From Lachnospiraceae bacterium (GTDB taxonomy: Bacteria; Bacillota; Clostridia; Lachnospirales; Lachnospiraceae), in the NCBI GenBank assembly GCA_910575565.1, contig CAJTFL010000011.1, positions 1 to 64,000 on the forward strand: a DNA stretch of 64,000 nucleotides, in the 5' to 3' direction. The first letter of the stretch is position 1. Each line of letters opens with the position of its first letter. Position numbers and translations under genes: made by a program. The notes beneath the pieces are model-generated. The model had not been told where the DNA came from. It worked only from the letters and a program-made list of their open reading frames with translations, and searched no databases. This document shows positions 52,912 through 61,270 of the stretch, piece by piece.

Positions 52912-53242
52912 TCAGATTTTCCATGTGATGTTTAAGCTGTCGCTTGTGGCGGCAATGGTGGTAATCATCAAATCCACCACCCGCCGCTTGTCGTCAAAGG
53001 ATACGTTCTTCCAAGTGTCGAGGTAGCCGGAAATCTGGCTGACCTGTTCCGGGCTGATGGCTTCCACGGTCAACTCCGCCATCTTCGCCAGCTGCTGTTC
53101 CAGTTCCCGGCGTTTGGCCGCTTCCTGCTCCGGCGTGAATACCGGGGAGAGATTTTCCAGCGTGATTTCTTTCCCTTGAAAAGTCACGATTTCGGTTTCC
53201 TTTTTGTATCTGATATTCGTTATAAAATCACCTTTGTCAAGT
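52912..53242 (-). pseudogene. Large serine recombinase, C-terminal fragment
   Basis: In frame from about 53,242 the DNA reads DKGDFITNIRYKKETEIVTF, then a coiled coil with ELEQQLAKMAEL and the end AATSDSLNITWKI. This resembles the extreme C-terminus of large serine recombinases found in Clostridial mobile elements. The catalytic N-terminus and zinc ribbon are absent. The 5' end is fused to a RepA fragment, so it is a remnant. Confidence 0.6.
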
Positions 53243-53249
53243 ACGGTTT

Positions 53250-53639
53250 TCAGCCCTCCGGCGTACCGCAGCCGGACTTCTTGAAGTCGGTGTTTGGAAC
53301 CGCTTCATAGGATTTTGGATAAATGCGGTTAGGTTTTCCGCAGCCCTGTTTCTGTATCTCCACCAGCCCCGCATACTGCAACTCCCGCAGGGTGTTGACC
53401 GCTTTCTGCCGTCCACAGTGGAGCAGGGCGACCCCCTCGCAGATGGGGTAATACAGGTAAACCCGCCCGTATTCGTCCGCCCAGCCGTTCTTGCGGGACA
53501 ACTCCGCCCGCCGCAGGATAAAGGCGTACAGCACCTTTGCTTCGTTGGACAAGGGCTTGAATGAGGGGGCTTCAAAGAGGAAATTGGGGAGCCGGGTGAA
53601 GCTGATAGCTTTCTCCGGCTGGTGAATGTAAATCGTGTT
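53250..53639 (-). pseudogene. Replication initiator RepA, N-terminal-domain fragment
   Basis: The minus-strand frame encodes TIYIHQPEKAISFTRLPNFL, FEAPSFKPLSNEAKVLYAFI and LYYPICEGVALLHCGRQKAV, typical of the RepA_N domain of plasmid and conjugative-element initiators. An in-frame TGA lies just upstream of the NTIY residues, and the C-terminal part ends at the recombinase fragment. It has no plausible start of its own and is a remnant. Confidence 0.7.
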
Positions 53640-53751
53640 CCCGGCGTATCAGGCTGTTGGCCCGCTTCCTCTGCGCCGAGGTCATGCGGTAGGGGGAACC
53701 GTCCGGCTTGCGCTCCAGCGGCGGCAAATGTTGATAGGGTCTTTCTTTCAT
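53640..53751 (-). pseudogene. Cysteine-rich VLP-type protein, N-terminal fragment
   Basis: From the ATG at 53751 (after GGAGGG) the frame reads MKERPYQHLPPLERKPDG and RMTSAQRKRANSLIRRE. This is the beginning of the small cysteine-rich VLP-domain proteins common in Clostridial conjugative elements. Where the cysteines should begin, the DNA switches into RepA sequence. It is a deletion junction between two element genes. Confidence 0.55.
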
Positions 53752-54110
53752 GCAGTCCCTCCGTTTTTCTTTTTGTTGCCGTTTTTCCCGAAAAGGCTTC
53801 CTGCCCCATTCCTGCGGCGTGTTCCGGCGTTGGTACGCTCACCCTCTCTGGTCACGGTGTCCAGAAGCGGGGTCACAGCACACTTCCCCAGCCGGGGTAT
53901 TCCTTTTCAGACGGTCATTCGGTTTTCAAGGGGCTTGTCCATCGATGAACTATCTCAAGTGTATACTTTTTTGATTGCCTGTGCCGTATATCCATAAGGT
54001 AGGAAATCAGCCCGGAAAACTCGCTATTTCCACGCTCTCGGAATTGTGGTATAATGGGAAAGCACAGAACGAGAAATCGGAATTTAATTTTTTTACAGGA
54101 GGATTGTGTG
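53752..54110. other. Non-coding island segment
   Basis: About 360 bp without a supported gene. It contains GGTCACGGTGTCCAGA at about 53,859, a motif that recurs at 56,183 in the same island (GTCACGGTGTCCAGA), and TATAAT at about 54,050 before the 54,111 gene. This may be part of a former transfer-origin region. Confidence 0.4.
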
Positions 54111-54476
54111 ATGAGTATGGATTTGAATTTCTGGAAGTACAAGGAAAATGCCGCACATGACCATGCAACTGTATATCAGACAGCGTGTTGTGATGGAGAG
54201 GTAATGGAAGTATTAGAAATTCTTCCGATTGATGATATTTTGAAGAAAGTGATCACTACTTTTTCCGACTGGACGATTCAAGACGGAGGCAGGGATTTTG
54301 AAAAAGAAGGACATGGTGCATTTCAGATTTTTACGACTTCGCAAATCGTAAGATTTGATTGCTATGGTATGCAAGAAGCTGATATGAACGCTCTTATGGA
54401 TATTTTAATTGATTTTGGCTGTCCTTTATATGACCCACAAATTTCAACAAGATTTGACTCTTGGACAGAAAGATAA
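54111..54476 (+). CDS. Hypothetical protein, 121 aa
   Basis: The ATG at 54111 lies after AGGAGGATTGTGTG. The protein is small, acidic and without membrane segments (DHATVYQTACCDGEVMEVLE, FSDWTIQDGGRDFEKEGHGA). I do not recognise it; its size and composition resemble immunity-type or DUF proteins on mobile islands. It is followed by an XRE regulator 37 bp later. Confidence 0.6.
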   Translation: MSMDLNFWKYKENAAHDHATVYQTACCDGEVMEVLEILPIDDILKKVITTFSDWTIQDGGRDFEKEGHGAFQIFTTSQIVRFDCYGMQEADMNALMDILIDFGCPLYDPQISTRFDSWTER

Positions 54477-54513
54477 CAATTCCAGTTTATAGAGCAGACA
54501 AGGAGGGATGTGA

Positions 54514-55314
54514 ATGTCTTTATCCATACAAGAACGCTTGAAAGACCTGCGTGTAGAGCGTGGCTTGACGCTGGAACAGCTTGCGGAGCAGACGCACCTC
54601 TCCAAGTCTGCGCTGGGCAGCTATGAAGCGGAGGGCTTCAAGGACATCAGCCACTATGCGCTTATCAAGCTGGCAAAATTTTATGGTGTGACCGCTGATT
54701 ATCTGCTGGGGCTGGCAGAAACAAAAAATCACCCAAACGCCGACCTTGCAGACCTACGTTTGAGTGATGATATGATTGAACTGTTACAAAGCGGGCGGGT
54801 GGATAATTCTCTGCTGTGCGAATTGGCGGCGCACCCGGATATTGTTAAACTGCTGGCAGACCTTGAAATCTATGTAAACGGTGTGGCGGTCAGACAGGTA
54901 CAGGGCGCAAATGCCATTGTAGACACCGTAAGCGCAACCATTATGAAACAGCACAATCCCGGTTTAAGCGATAAGGAGTTAAGAGAGCTTATCACCGCCC
55001 ATCTTGATGAGGACGAATTTTGCCGCTATGTCATCCAGCGGGACATAAACGGGATAGCCCTTGACCTGCGGGAAGCCCATAAGAACGATTTTTTCAGTGT
55101 CCCGGAAGATAACCCGCTGAAAGATTTTTTGCAGACCGCCGGGGAAACCACCAAAAAGGACAGCGACCCGGAGCAGGCGGCTATGATGTTTATCTGCAAG
55201 CGGCTCCGGCTGAATTACGGCAAGTTGAGCAGTGAGGACAAAGCGGCGCTGAAACGGCTTGCGGGGAAATCGGACTTGCTGAAAAATCCAATCCCACAGC
55301 GGGGACGAAAATAA
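54514..55314 (+). CDS. XRE-family regulator with long C-terminal domain
   Basis: This 266-residue protein has an N-terminal HTH_3 (RLKDLRVERGLTLEQLAEQT, HLSKSALGSYEAEG, ITVTADYLLGLAE-type end). A long, helical C-terminal region of unknown fold follows, typical of regulators in Clostridial conjugative elements. AAGGAGGG precedes the ATG. It may survive from the decayed element and control the neighbouring genes. Confidence 0.8.
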   Translation: MSLSIQERLKDLRVERGLTLEQLAEQTHLSKSALGSYEAEGFKDISHYALIKLAKFYGVTADYLLGLAETKNHPNADLADLRLSDDMIELLQSGRVDNSLLCELAAHPDIVKLLADLEIYVNGVAVRQVQGANAIVDTVSATIMKQHNPGLSDKELRELITAHLDEDEFCRYVIQRDINGIALDLREAHKNDFFSVPEDNPLKDFLQTAGETTKKDSDPEQAAMMFICKRLRLNYGKLSSEDKAALKRLAGKSDLLKNPIPQRGRK

Positions 55315-55350
55315 AAAAGCAAAAACATGATTTATGGAAAGGGGAAATTT

Positions 55351-55917
55351 ATGGAAAAGCTTACAAAAAGATGTTCGTGGGCAACTACAGATTTATATAA
55401 AGATTATCATGACAATGAATGGGGCAGACCCGTCCATGATGACCGTAAACTATTTGAAATGCTAATTCTTGAAGGTATGCAAGCAGGACTATCGTGGCTG
55501 ACCATACTGAATAAACGAGAGGCGTTCAGAATTGCTTTTGATAACTTTGACTGTAGCAAAGTAGCGCTATATGATGAAGCCAAAATTGAACAACTGATGG
55601 GAAACGAAAAAATTGTTCGCAATCGGTTAAAAATCAAATCAGCAATCACGAATGCCCGACAATTTATAAAAATCCAAGAAAAATACGGCAGCTTCGATTT
55701 ATTTATCTGGTCTTATGTTGATAATATGCCAATTCTCAATCATTTCCAAAACGAAAGCGATATACCCGCTAAGACCGAACTCTCGGATCAAATTAGTAAA
55801 GACTTAAAAAAACTTGGCTTCAAATTTGTAGGCAGTACAATTATATATGCGTATATGCAGGCAATAGGGATGGTCAACGACCATGTAATGGGTTGCCATT
55901 TATATGTCAACGCATAG
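55351..55917 (+). CDS. tag: DNA-3-methyladenine glycosylase I
   Basis: About 188 residues from the ATG at 55351 after GGAAAGGGG. It has the TagI features RCSWATT (zinc Cys), YHDNEWGRPVHDD, EGMQAGLSWLTILNKREAFR and the C-terminal NDHVMGCHLY (zinc His and Cys). It excises 3-methyladenine from alkylated DNA. Its composition is AT-richer than the chromosome and it sits in the island behind an XRE gene, so it was probably acquired with the element. Confidence 0.92.
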   Translation: MEKLTKRCSWATTDLYKDYHDNEWGRPVHDDRKLFEMLILEGMQAGLSWLTILNKREAFRIAFDNFDCSKVALYDEAKIEQLMGNEKIVRNRLKIKSAITNARQFIKIQEKYGSFDLFIWSYVDNMPILNHFQNESDIPAKTELSDQISKDLKKLGFKFVGSTIIYAYMQAIGMVNDHVMGCHLYVNA

Positions 55918-56584
55918 CATTCCGCTTCGGCTGACAAAGTAGCAATTTAGTGGAACTGTAAAAACTCTTAATATTACAACGGTTAGTTGCTGGGGGAATA
56001 GCAAAGCCAGTCGAGCCAGTCAACGGTCAAGATGAACGGCGCTTTCAGCGCCGCCGTTGACAGTCTCGCCCGTCTTTGCTGATGGGTAATCAAGACGGGA
56101 AAGCCCTAAAATGGCTTTCCCGCCCATTTCAATTTTGAGAAAAGAACGGCTCCTAAAATAAATGAGTGCGGCCACACATATAGTCACGGTGTCCAGAGGT
56201 TTGGGATATTTTGTCCCATAGGCTGGGGACGAGTGACGGGGCATATACGCCCTGTCTGCTGATGAAACCAGCCCTTTGTTTCCGGCTTGCCAGCCCCAAA
56301 CAAAGCCCTGCTTTCCTGCCGCTTCAAATGCCCTTGCCCTCCCCGGCGGCAACGGCATTTTCACGGCAACGCCGACAGAGCGTATAACACACTACACTTT
56401 GCTTCGCAAAGTCGTGTGCCAAATGGGGCGTTGCCCCCTTTGGATACCCCCAAAACAAACAGGCGCTATGCCCCTTGCCGGGAGCATAGCGCCTGTTTGT
56501 TGTCAGCAGCCCGTTTCACGGTCTGCGTGTAGTTCCTTGTAAAATGACCTAAATCAAAAATCAAAAAACAAAAGAAAAAAATGC
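55918..56584. other. Non-coding end of the second island
   Basis: No gene is supported in these about 670 bp. It contains a hairpin near 56,030-56,060 (AACGGCGC/GCGCCGCCGTT), a second one at about 56,095-56,140 (GGGAAAGCC/GGCTTTCCC), and an oriT-like TTTGGGATATTTTGTCCCA at about 56,201 directly after GTCACGGTGTCCAGA. It ends with the tRNA-Glu promoter. It is likely the left-over transfer or attachment region of the element. Confidence 0.45.
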
Positions 56585-56613
56585 TGGACAAATTCCATAA
56601 TCCGTGGTATATT
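56585..56613 (+). promoter_or_regulatory. Promoter of tRNA-Glu
   Basis: TGGACA at 56585-56590 and TATATT at 56608-56613 are spaced by 17 bp, 25 bp before the tRNA. Confidence 0.7.
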
Positions 56614-56637
56614 AATTCAGTGCTGTTAAACAGCAAA

Positions 56638-56709
56638 GGCCTGTTGGTCAAGCGGCTAAGACGACGCCCTCTCACGGCGTAAACCCGGGTTCGATTCCCG
56701 GACAGGTCA
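56638..56709 (+). tRNA. tRNA-Glu (anticodon CTC)
   Basis: The cloverleaf folds with acceptor GGCCTGT/ACAGGTC, D arm GTC/GAC, anticodon stem ACGCC/GGCGT with loop CTCTCAC (anticodon CTC), and T arm CCGGG-TTCGATT-CCCGG. The 3' CCA is not encoded. It stands alone downstream of the second island, a typical integration neighbourhood, but no duplicated tRNA end was seen on the far side. Confidence 0.92.
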
Positions 56710-56789
56710 TTATGAACGTTAAAGATAGTTTTAAAGCAGTCGGATATCAGGGGCGTTAAGCTTGATGATATCTTTTTTTATGCGAATAG

Positions 56790-57140
56790 TTTTGCTATTC
56801 CGCTGCGCCAGGCGAGCGGCACTTAGCCAGGTCTTTTCGAGCTGGAACGTGTTGGAAAATTGCTTTCCGTCAGATGTGCCTTCCACTTTGTGGGAGGTGC
56901 AGATGGCGGGAATGAATTTTCCAACACGCTCCAGTGCCGTTCCGTTTTATGTCGAGCGAAAGCGCGTTTTCGTGTGTACATCCACCACGGGCGGCGTACT
57001 CGTCAGCCTGCGCGTCTCATTTTAACCAATAAACTCATCGCAAGAAACGCAGCTTCCTCCATTCGCCCCAACATCTACCGAAACAACCCAGCGCCAAAAT
57101 CCCCCTCACCAGCTATCCAAGTTGACAACGCATAAATTTT
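56790..57140. repeat. Dispersed repeat (copy B)
   Basis: It matches the 19,305-19,720 repeat: CCGCTGCGCCAGGCGA, GGCACTTAGCCAGG, TTTTATGTCGAGCG, CGCGTTTTCGTGTGTACA, and onward to CAAGTTGACAA. Compared with copy A it has a 93-bp inverted-repeat insertion. It fills the gap between tRNA-Glu and the three minus-strand tRNAs and holds no credible gene. Confidence 0.8.
56842..56934. mobile_element. 93-bp inverted-repeat element (MITE-like) inside copy B
   Basis: The left end CTGGAACGTGTTGGAAAATT and the right end AATTTTCCAACACGCTCCAG are inverted repeats of 20 bp with one mismatch. The element is absent from repeat copy A. A similar left end (CTGGAACGTGTTTAGAAAAT) occurs at 21,806. It encodes nothing and would need a transposase in trans. 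Confidence 0.6.
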
Positions 57141-57158
57141 GAACGGAAAAGCACACCA

Positions 57159-57203
57159 AAAAAACCTGATAAACAAGGCGCCTGCCCCATTTATCAGGTT
57201 TTT
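57159..57203 (-). terminator. Terminator of the tRNA operon
   Basis: On the minus strand AACCTGATAAA and TTTATCAGGTT form an 11-bp stem followed by a T-run. It ends the Arg-His-Gln tRNA transcript. Confidence 0.85.
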
Positions 57204-57207
57204 CAAG

Positions 57208-57280
57208 CTGGGCTAGCTGGATTCGAACCAGCGAAATGCAGGAGTCAAAGTCCTGTGCCTTACCGCTTGGCGATAGCCCA
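57208..57280 (-). tRNA. tRNA-Gln (anticodon TTG)
   Basis: On the minus strand: acceptor TGGGCTA/TAGCCCA, anticodon stem CAGGA/TCCTG with loop CTTTGAC (anticodon TTG), and T arm CTGG-TTCGAAT-CCAG. Last gene of a three-tRNA operon. CCA is not encoded. Confidence 0.93.
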
Positions 57281-57353
57281 CTGCCTGTACGGCTTGCAAA
57301 AACAAGCTCAAAATACTTGAAACCGCCAAGCCATGGCTTAACGGTTTCAGCAG

Positions 57354-57428
57354 GGTGGATACAGGGACTCGAACCCTGGGCCTCCAGAGCCACAATCTGG
57401 CGCGCTAACCAACTGCGCCATACCCACC
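57354..57428 (-). tRNA. tRNA-His (anticodon GTG)
   Basis: Acceptor GTGGGTA/TATCCAC, anticodon stem CCAGA/TCTGG with loop TTGTGGC (anticodon GTG), and T arm CAGGG-TTCGAGT-CCCTG. The extra G at -1 (base 57,428) and discriminator C (57,354), both hallmarks of tRNA-His, are encoded. Confidence 0.93.
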
Positions 57429-57466
57429 ATATATAATCGCGTACCCTCAACTTATGGATACGGCAA

Positions 57467-57540
<74 letters not shown>

Positions 57541-57579
57541 TTGCTGCAGCCACTGCTTACCTGCGGCTGACAGTAACAA

Positions 57580-57608
57580 AGTATACACGAAAAATACGGC
57601 AATGTCAA
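57580..57608 (-). promoter_or_regulatory. Promoter of the tRNA operon
   Basis: On the minus strand TTGACA (57603-57608) and TATACT (57580-57585) are separated by 17 bp, close to consensus, as expected for stable RNA genes. Confidence 0.85.
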
Positions 57609-57699
57609 GAGTTTCTTTTAAATCTTCTTTTAAACTTCTTGAAATCTTATCACAGCTTATCACAAAGCCGTCACAAACGCTCAGATGCTCAACACTTCC

Positions 57700-58440
57700 T
57701 CACTCAAACCGGACAATTTCCTTTTTCAGCCGTTTCATAATCTTTTTCTCCAGCCTGGAAATATAGGACTGGGAAATCCCTAAAAGATCCGCCACCTCCT
57801 TTTGGGTCATCTCCTCCCCATCTTCATTGGTCAGACCGTACCGCAGCTCCACGATCTTGCGCTCCCTGGGATTTAACCGGCTGATCGCCGCATTCAGCAG
57901 CCCCCGCTCCGTTTCCGTCTCAAGGTCTTTATAGATCACATCCTCATCCGTCCCCAAAATATCCGACAAAAGCAGCTCATTCCCATCCCAGTCCACATTC
58001 AGCGGCTCATCAATGGACACCTCCATCTTCGTCTTGCTGTTCCTGCGCAGATACATTAAAATCTCATTTTCAATGCACCTGGAGGCATACGTTGCCAGCT
58101 TAATGTTTTTTTCCGGGTTAAAGGTATTGATGGCCTTGATTAGCCCGATAGTTCCGATAGAAATCAGATCCTCCACCCCCACTGCCGTATTGTCAAACTT
58201 TTTGGCGATATACACCACCAGGCGCAGGTTATGTTCAATCAGGCGGGAACGTGCTTCTTTCTCCTCCGGCCCTCCAAGCCTGCCGATCAGCTCCTGCTCC
58301 GCCTCCCCGTCTAAAGGCGCGGGAAGGATATCGGCTCCCCCTATGTAATGAATCTCCCCTTCCCGCTGCATCAGCATGGTGCAGAAGCTGGGACGGGTCT
58401 TAAACTGGAAGCGGCTTGGTACGGAAACTTTTAATATCAT
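57700..58440 (-). CDS. sigE: Sporulation sigma factor SigE
   Basis: This 246-residue protein is made as a precursor: an N-terminal pro-region precedes [20 protein letters not shown], region 2 ([40 protein letters not shown]) and region 4 ([20 protein letters not shown]). SigE drives mother-cell genes after cleavage by SpoIIGA, encoded directly upstream. GAGGAGGAG precedes the ATG. It is complete. Confidence 0.95.
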   Translation of the reverse strand: MILKVSVPSRFQFKTRPSFCTMLMQREGEIHYIGGADILPAPLDGEAEQELIGRLGGPEEKEARSRLIEHNLRLVVYIAKKFDNTAVGVEDLISIGTIGLIKAINTFNPEKNIKLATYASRCIENEILMYLRRNSKTKMEVSIDEPLNVDWDGNELLLSDILGTDEDVIYKDLETETERGLLNAAISRLNPRERKIVELRYGLTNEDGEEMTQKEVADLLGISQSYISRLEKKIMKRLKKEIVRFE

Positions 58441-58494
58441 GGAAACTCCTCCTCAACATTTTCTTCCCATGCCTCCCAAATCCGGGCATGGCTT

Positions 58495-59319
58495 TCATTC
58501 ATGCAAAAGCACGCGGCAGCCGTTTTTCATCTGAAGCTTTACCGGGCTTGCGGCAACCAGGGGATGCTCATACACCAGCCTGCGCTTCCCCTGCACTGCC
58601 TCCATCCGATCTAGGGTTACGGCAGTTAATACCGCTCCGCCGCCGTCGATGGTCCGATAAGGGATCATGCTTACCTTCCCGGCCTTGGGGCAAAGCTCCA
58701 AAAGCAGCTTCCGATCCGCCACATGGACGGGCTTTCCGGAAACAGGATCCCTAAGCCGGTTTCCCGTATCCAAAAAACCCTCCGCCACCGCCTGGCGGCC
58801 CTGGCAGAACAGCTTAACCTGGTAGCGGCAGGAACGCTCCGCTGCAGACTCCTGCACCAGCCGCCAGATTCCTTCTGCCAAAAGCAGTCCCCCCGCCAGG
58901 AAAAACAGCCTGCCAGCCGTCCCCATCCCGTAAAAACCAAGAGGCGCTCCTGCCAAGAACAGCCATGCTCCGCTGCCCCACTGCAAGATCCCCTCCACCA
59001 GGGCGGCGCCAAAAAGCAGCCCTGCCTCGATGCGGATAAACTCACCCCCGCTTCTGGGACGGAAAGCCACAAACACCATCAGGCTGCTGATGGCGGACAC
59101 GGAGAAGCCCCAGAAGCAAACCGCAGCCATCCCTGCCCTGCCCATGGCAAGCCACAGGCCAAAAACCAGGACGGAAAGCGCGGCGCCTATGCCGCTCCCG
59201 GCAGCTAGCCTTAAGCCGCTTCCCTTTAACTTCAGAATCATCCTTAACAGCCACAGGAGGAAAAAATCCATGGAGAAATTTACCATAAAAAATATATCCA
59301 GGTACAATGTGATTTCCAT
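58495..59319 (-). CDS. spoIIGA: Sigma-E processing peptidase SpoIIGA
   Basis: The 274-residue protein has five hydrophobic helices in the first about 150 residues (LDIFFMVNFSMDFFLLWLLR and others). The C-terminal aspartic-protease domain contains GFLDTGNRLRDP with the catalytic Asp. It sits in the septal membrane and cleaves pro-SigE. Its start lies only 9 bases after a hairpin that overlaps the promoter. The ribosome site (GGGAGGG) is partly inside that hairpin. Confidence 0.92.
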   Translation of the reverse strand: MEITLYLDIFFMVNFSMDFFLLWLLRMILKLKGSGLRLAAGSGIGAALSVLVFGLWLAMGRAGMAAVCFWGFSVSAISSLMVFVAFRPRSGGEFIRIEAGLLFGAALVEGILQWGSGAWLFLAGAPLGFYGMGTAGRLFFLAGGLLLAEGIWRLVQESAAERSCRYQVKLFCQGRQAVAEGFLDTGNRLRDPVSGKPVHVADRKLLLELCPKAGKVSMIPYRTIDGGGAVLTAVTLDRMEAVQGKRRLVYEHPLVAASPVKLQMKNGCRVLLHE

Positions 59320-59327
59320 AAGAAAAA

Positions 59328-59366
59328 GCCCTCCCTGCCTATAAGTCCATTATAGGCAGGAAAGGC
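59328..59366 (-). terminator. ftsZ terminator overlapping the spoIIG promoter
   Basis: On the minus strand GCCTTTCCTGCCTATAA pairs with TTATAGGCAGGGAGGGC, followed by TTTTTC. This ends ftsZ transcription about 65 bp after its stop. The 5' arm contains the -10 of the spoIIGA promoter and the 3' arm contains its ribosome binding site. Confidence 0.8.
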
Positions 59367-59381
59367 TTCAAAGTTTGTCAA
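59349..59381 (-). promoter_or_regulatory. spoIIG-type promoter, 21-bp spacer
   Basis: On the minus strand a perfect TTGACA (59376-59381) and a perfect TATAAT (59349-59354) are 21 bp apart. Bacillus spoIIG is known for consensus-like hexamers with a 22-bp spacer that need Spo0A. Loose Spo0A-box-like sequences (TTTGACG near 59,410 and ATTGACA at the -35) lie upstream. Transcription would start at about 59,342, after the terminator's 5' arm. Confidence 0.65.
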
Positions 59382-59429
59382 TCCAAGGGGCCTGATTCTT
59401 ATTTTTGATCGTCAAATTCCGTCAGGAAC

Positions 59430-60647
59430 TTAGCGCTTATTCTTTAAGAAGTCCGGGATATTGATCTGCACTTCCGGATTCCTGGGGCGATATGTGGGCT
59501 GAGGGGTAGGCGGAACGTAGCCCATCTGCACCGTAGACGCCGCTTCCTCATTAGCCTTCATCTGCTGCTGGGGCGGCACATTGTATCCGGGCCTGGCAGG
59601 CATGGGCTGAGGCTGCTTCTGGGCTGCCTTAAAGCCGTTATTTCCCTGGAAAGCGCCTGCATTCCGTGAAGCCGCCTGGGCTGTGCCCGCACCGCTCTGG
59701 CTGTCCAGCCCGGTAGCGATAACCGTAATCGTCACCTCATCCTGGGACTGCTCGTCATACATGGCGCCAAAAATAATATTGGCATCCTCTCCTGTCAGCT
59801 CCTGCACATAGCTTGCCGCCTCGTTGGCCTCGATCAAGCTGATATCGCCGGAAATATTGATAATCACGTGGGACGCCCCTTCGATGGTCGTCTCTAAAAG
59901 AGGGCTGGACACTGCCTGCTTAACCGCCTCGATGGCCTTGTCATCGCCCTTGGCGCTGCCGATGCCGATATGGGCAATGCCCTTGTCCGTCATTACCGTC
60001 TGCACATCCGCAAAGTCTAGGTTAATCAGCCCAGGAACATTAATCAAATCCGTGATGCCCTGCACCGCCTGCTGCAGCACTTCATCCGCTTTCTTTAAGG
60101 ATTCCGGCATGGTGGTGCGCCGATCCACAATCTCTAAAAGCTTGTCGTTAGGAATCACAATTAAGGTATCTACGCTTTCCTTTAAGCGTTCGATACCCCT
60201 AAGAGCATTATCCATACGGGTCTTCCCCTCAAACCGGAAGGGCTTGGTCACTACGCCTACCGTTAAGATCCCCGCATCTTTTGCGATTTTCGCCACCACG
60301 GGAGCCGCCCCAGTGCCTGTGCCGCCTCCCATGCCGCAGGTAACAAACACCATGTCCGCGCCCCGGATAGCCTGGGCGATCTCGTCCGCGCTCTCCTCAG
60401 CCGCTTTCTCCCCTACCTCTGGCTTCGCCCCAGCGCCCTTGCCGCCGGTCAGCTTTTCTCCTATCTGCATGGTCGTGGGAGCCTGGCAGGTGGAAAGCAC
60501 CTGCTTGTCCGTATTAATTCCAATAAATTCCACCCCAATGATATCCTCTTCCACCATCCGGTTCACTGCATTATTTCCTGCGCCGCCTACACCTACTACA
60601 ATAATCCGTGCGGCGCTCTCTGATTCATTTATTTTAATTTCTAACAA
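59430..60647 (-). CDS. ftsZ: Cell division GTPase FtsZ
   Basis: The 405-residue protein starts with TTG (60645-60647) after AAGGAGGAG. It has the tubulin-type motifs [14 protein letters not shown] and [15 protein letters not shown], and the T7 loop [12 protein letters not shown] Gln/Pro-rich linker is followed by the conserved C-terminal peptide [10 protein letters not shown], which binds FtsA/ZipA-type partners. It forms the division ring. A repeat-filled 620-bp gap separates it from ftsQ. Confidence 0.97.
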   Translation of the reverse strand: MLEIKINESESAARIIVVGVGGAGNNAVNRMVEEDIIGVEFIGINTDKQVLSTCQAPTTMQIGEKLTGGKGAGAKPEVGEKAAEESADEIAQAIRGADMVFVTCGMGGGTGTGAAPVVAKIAKDAGILTVGVVTKPFRFEGKTRMDNALRGIERLKESVDTLIVIPNDKLLEIVDRRTTMPESLKKADEVLQQAVQGITDLINVPGLINLDFADVQTVMTDKGIAHIGIGSAKGDDKAIEAVKQAVSSPLLETTIEGASHVIINISGDISLIEANEAASYVQELTGEDANIIFGAMYDEQSQDEVTITVIATGLDSQSGAGTAQAASRNAGAFQGNNGFKAAQKQPQPMPARPGYNVPPQQQMKANEEAASTVQMGYVPPTPQPTYRPRNPEVQINIPDFLKNKR

Positions 60648-60884
60648 GATGCTCTCCTCCTTATTCTCCCTGATTTGTACTCTTCTATATTACCGTTGTA
60701 TAGTATACTCATAGAGCTTGAGTTCTAATCCATTTCACTGCCGCCCTGCCGAAAGCCCCGCAAGCTTTTGCAAAGCCTTCGGCACGCCTGAATTTAAGCC
60801 GCCTAAAAGGCGGCAAACATTCATAGTAATATCATATTTGATTTTTAAAAAAATATCAACCATTTTTTTTGATTTTTAACCAAA
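60648..60884. other. ftsZ upstream region
   Basis: This 237-bp AT-rich gap should hold ftsZ promoters. TATAGTATACTC at about 60,705 is a possible -10 element for the minus strand. GCAAGCTTTTGCAAAGCC near 60,760 can form a hairpin. No gene is seen. Confidence 0.45.
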
Positions 60885-61268
60885 CAGTTCAGCCAGTGGA
60901 ATGCGCATGAAGGAAAATCGTGCTCGCACGATTTTTCCTTTATCGCTTTCCACTGAGGGAGCGCCCGCTTATGAGCAAAAAGAGCTGCGCAGCAGCGGAT
61001 AGTGCCGCTAGGCACGATTTTGCGAATGGGCGCGGCTGAACGGACGGCAGATTTCACCTATACAGTTCAGCCAGTGGAATGCGCATGAAGGAAAATCGTG
61101 CTCGCACGATTTTTCCTTTATCGCTTTCCACTGAGGGAGCGCCCGCTTATGAGCAAAAAGAGCTGCGCAGCAGCGGATAGTGCCGTTAGGCACGATTTTG
61201 CGAATGGGCGCGGCTGAACGGACGGCAGATTTCACCTATACAGTTCAGCCAGTGGAATGCGCCCGCCG
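60885..61268. repeat. 178-bp tandem duplication between ftsQ and ftsZ
   Basis: Two almost identical 178-bp units begin with CAGTTCAGCCAGTGGAATGC at 60,885 and 61,063, and a third truncated unit begins at 61,241. The two full units differ at very few positions, one being CGCTAG versus CGTTAG near 61,010 and 61,188. Each contains a strong hairpin (AAATCGTGCTCGCACGATTT) and GC-rich inverted parts around the GAGCAAAAAGAGCTGCGC block. Small ORFs here are by-products of the repeat. Confidence 0.9.
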
Positions 61269-61270
61269 TT

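Noticed and set aside
60845..61235. Two identical 70-75-aa ORFs
   Set aside because: They are products of the 178-bp tandem repeat, start inside hairpins and lack ribosome sites.
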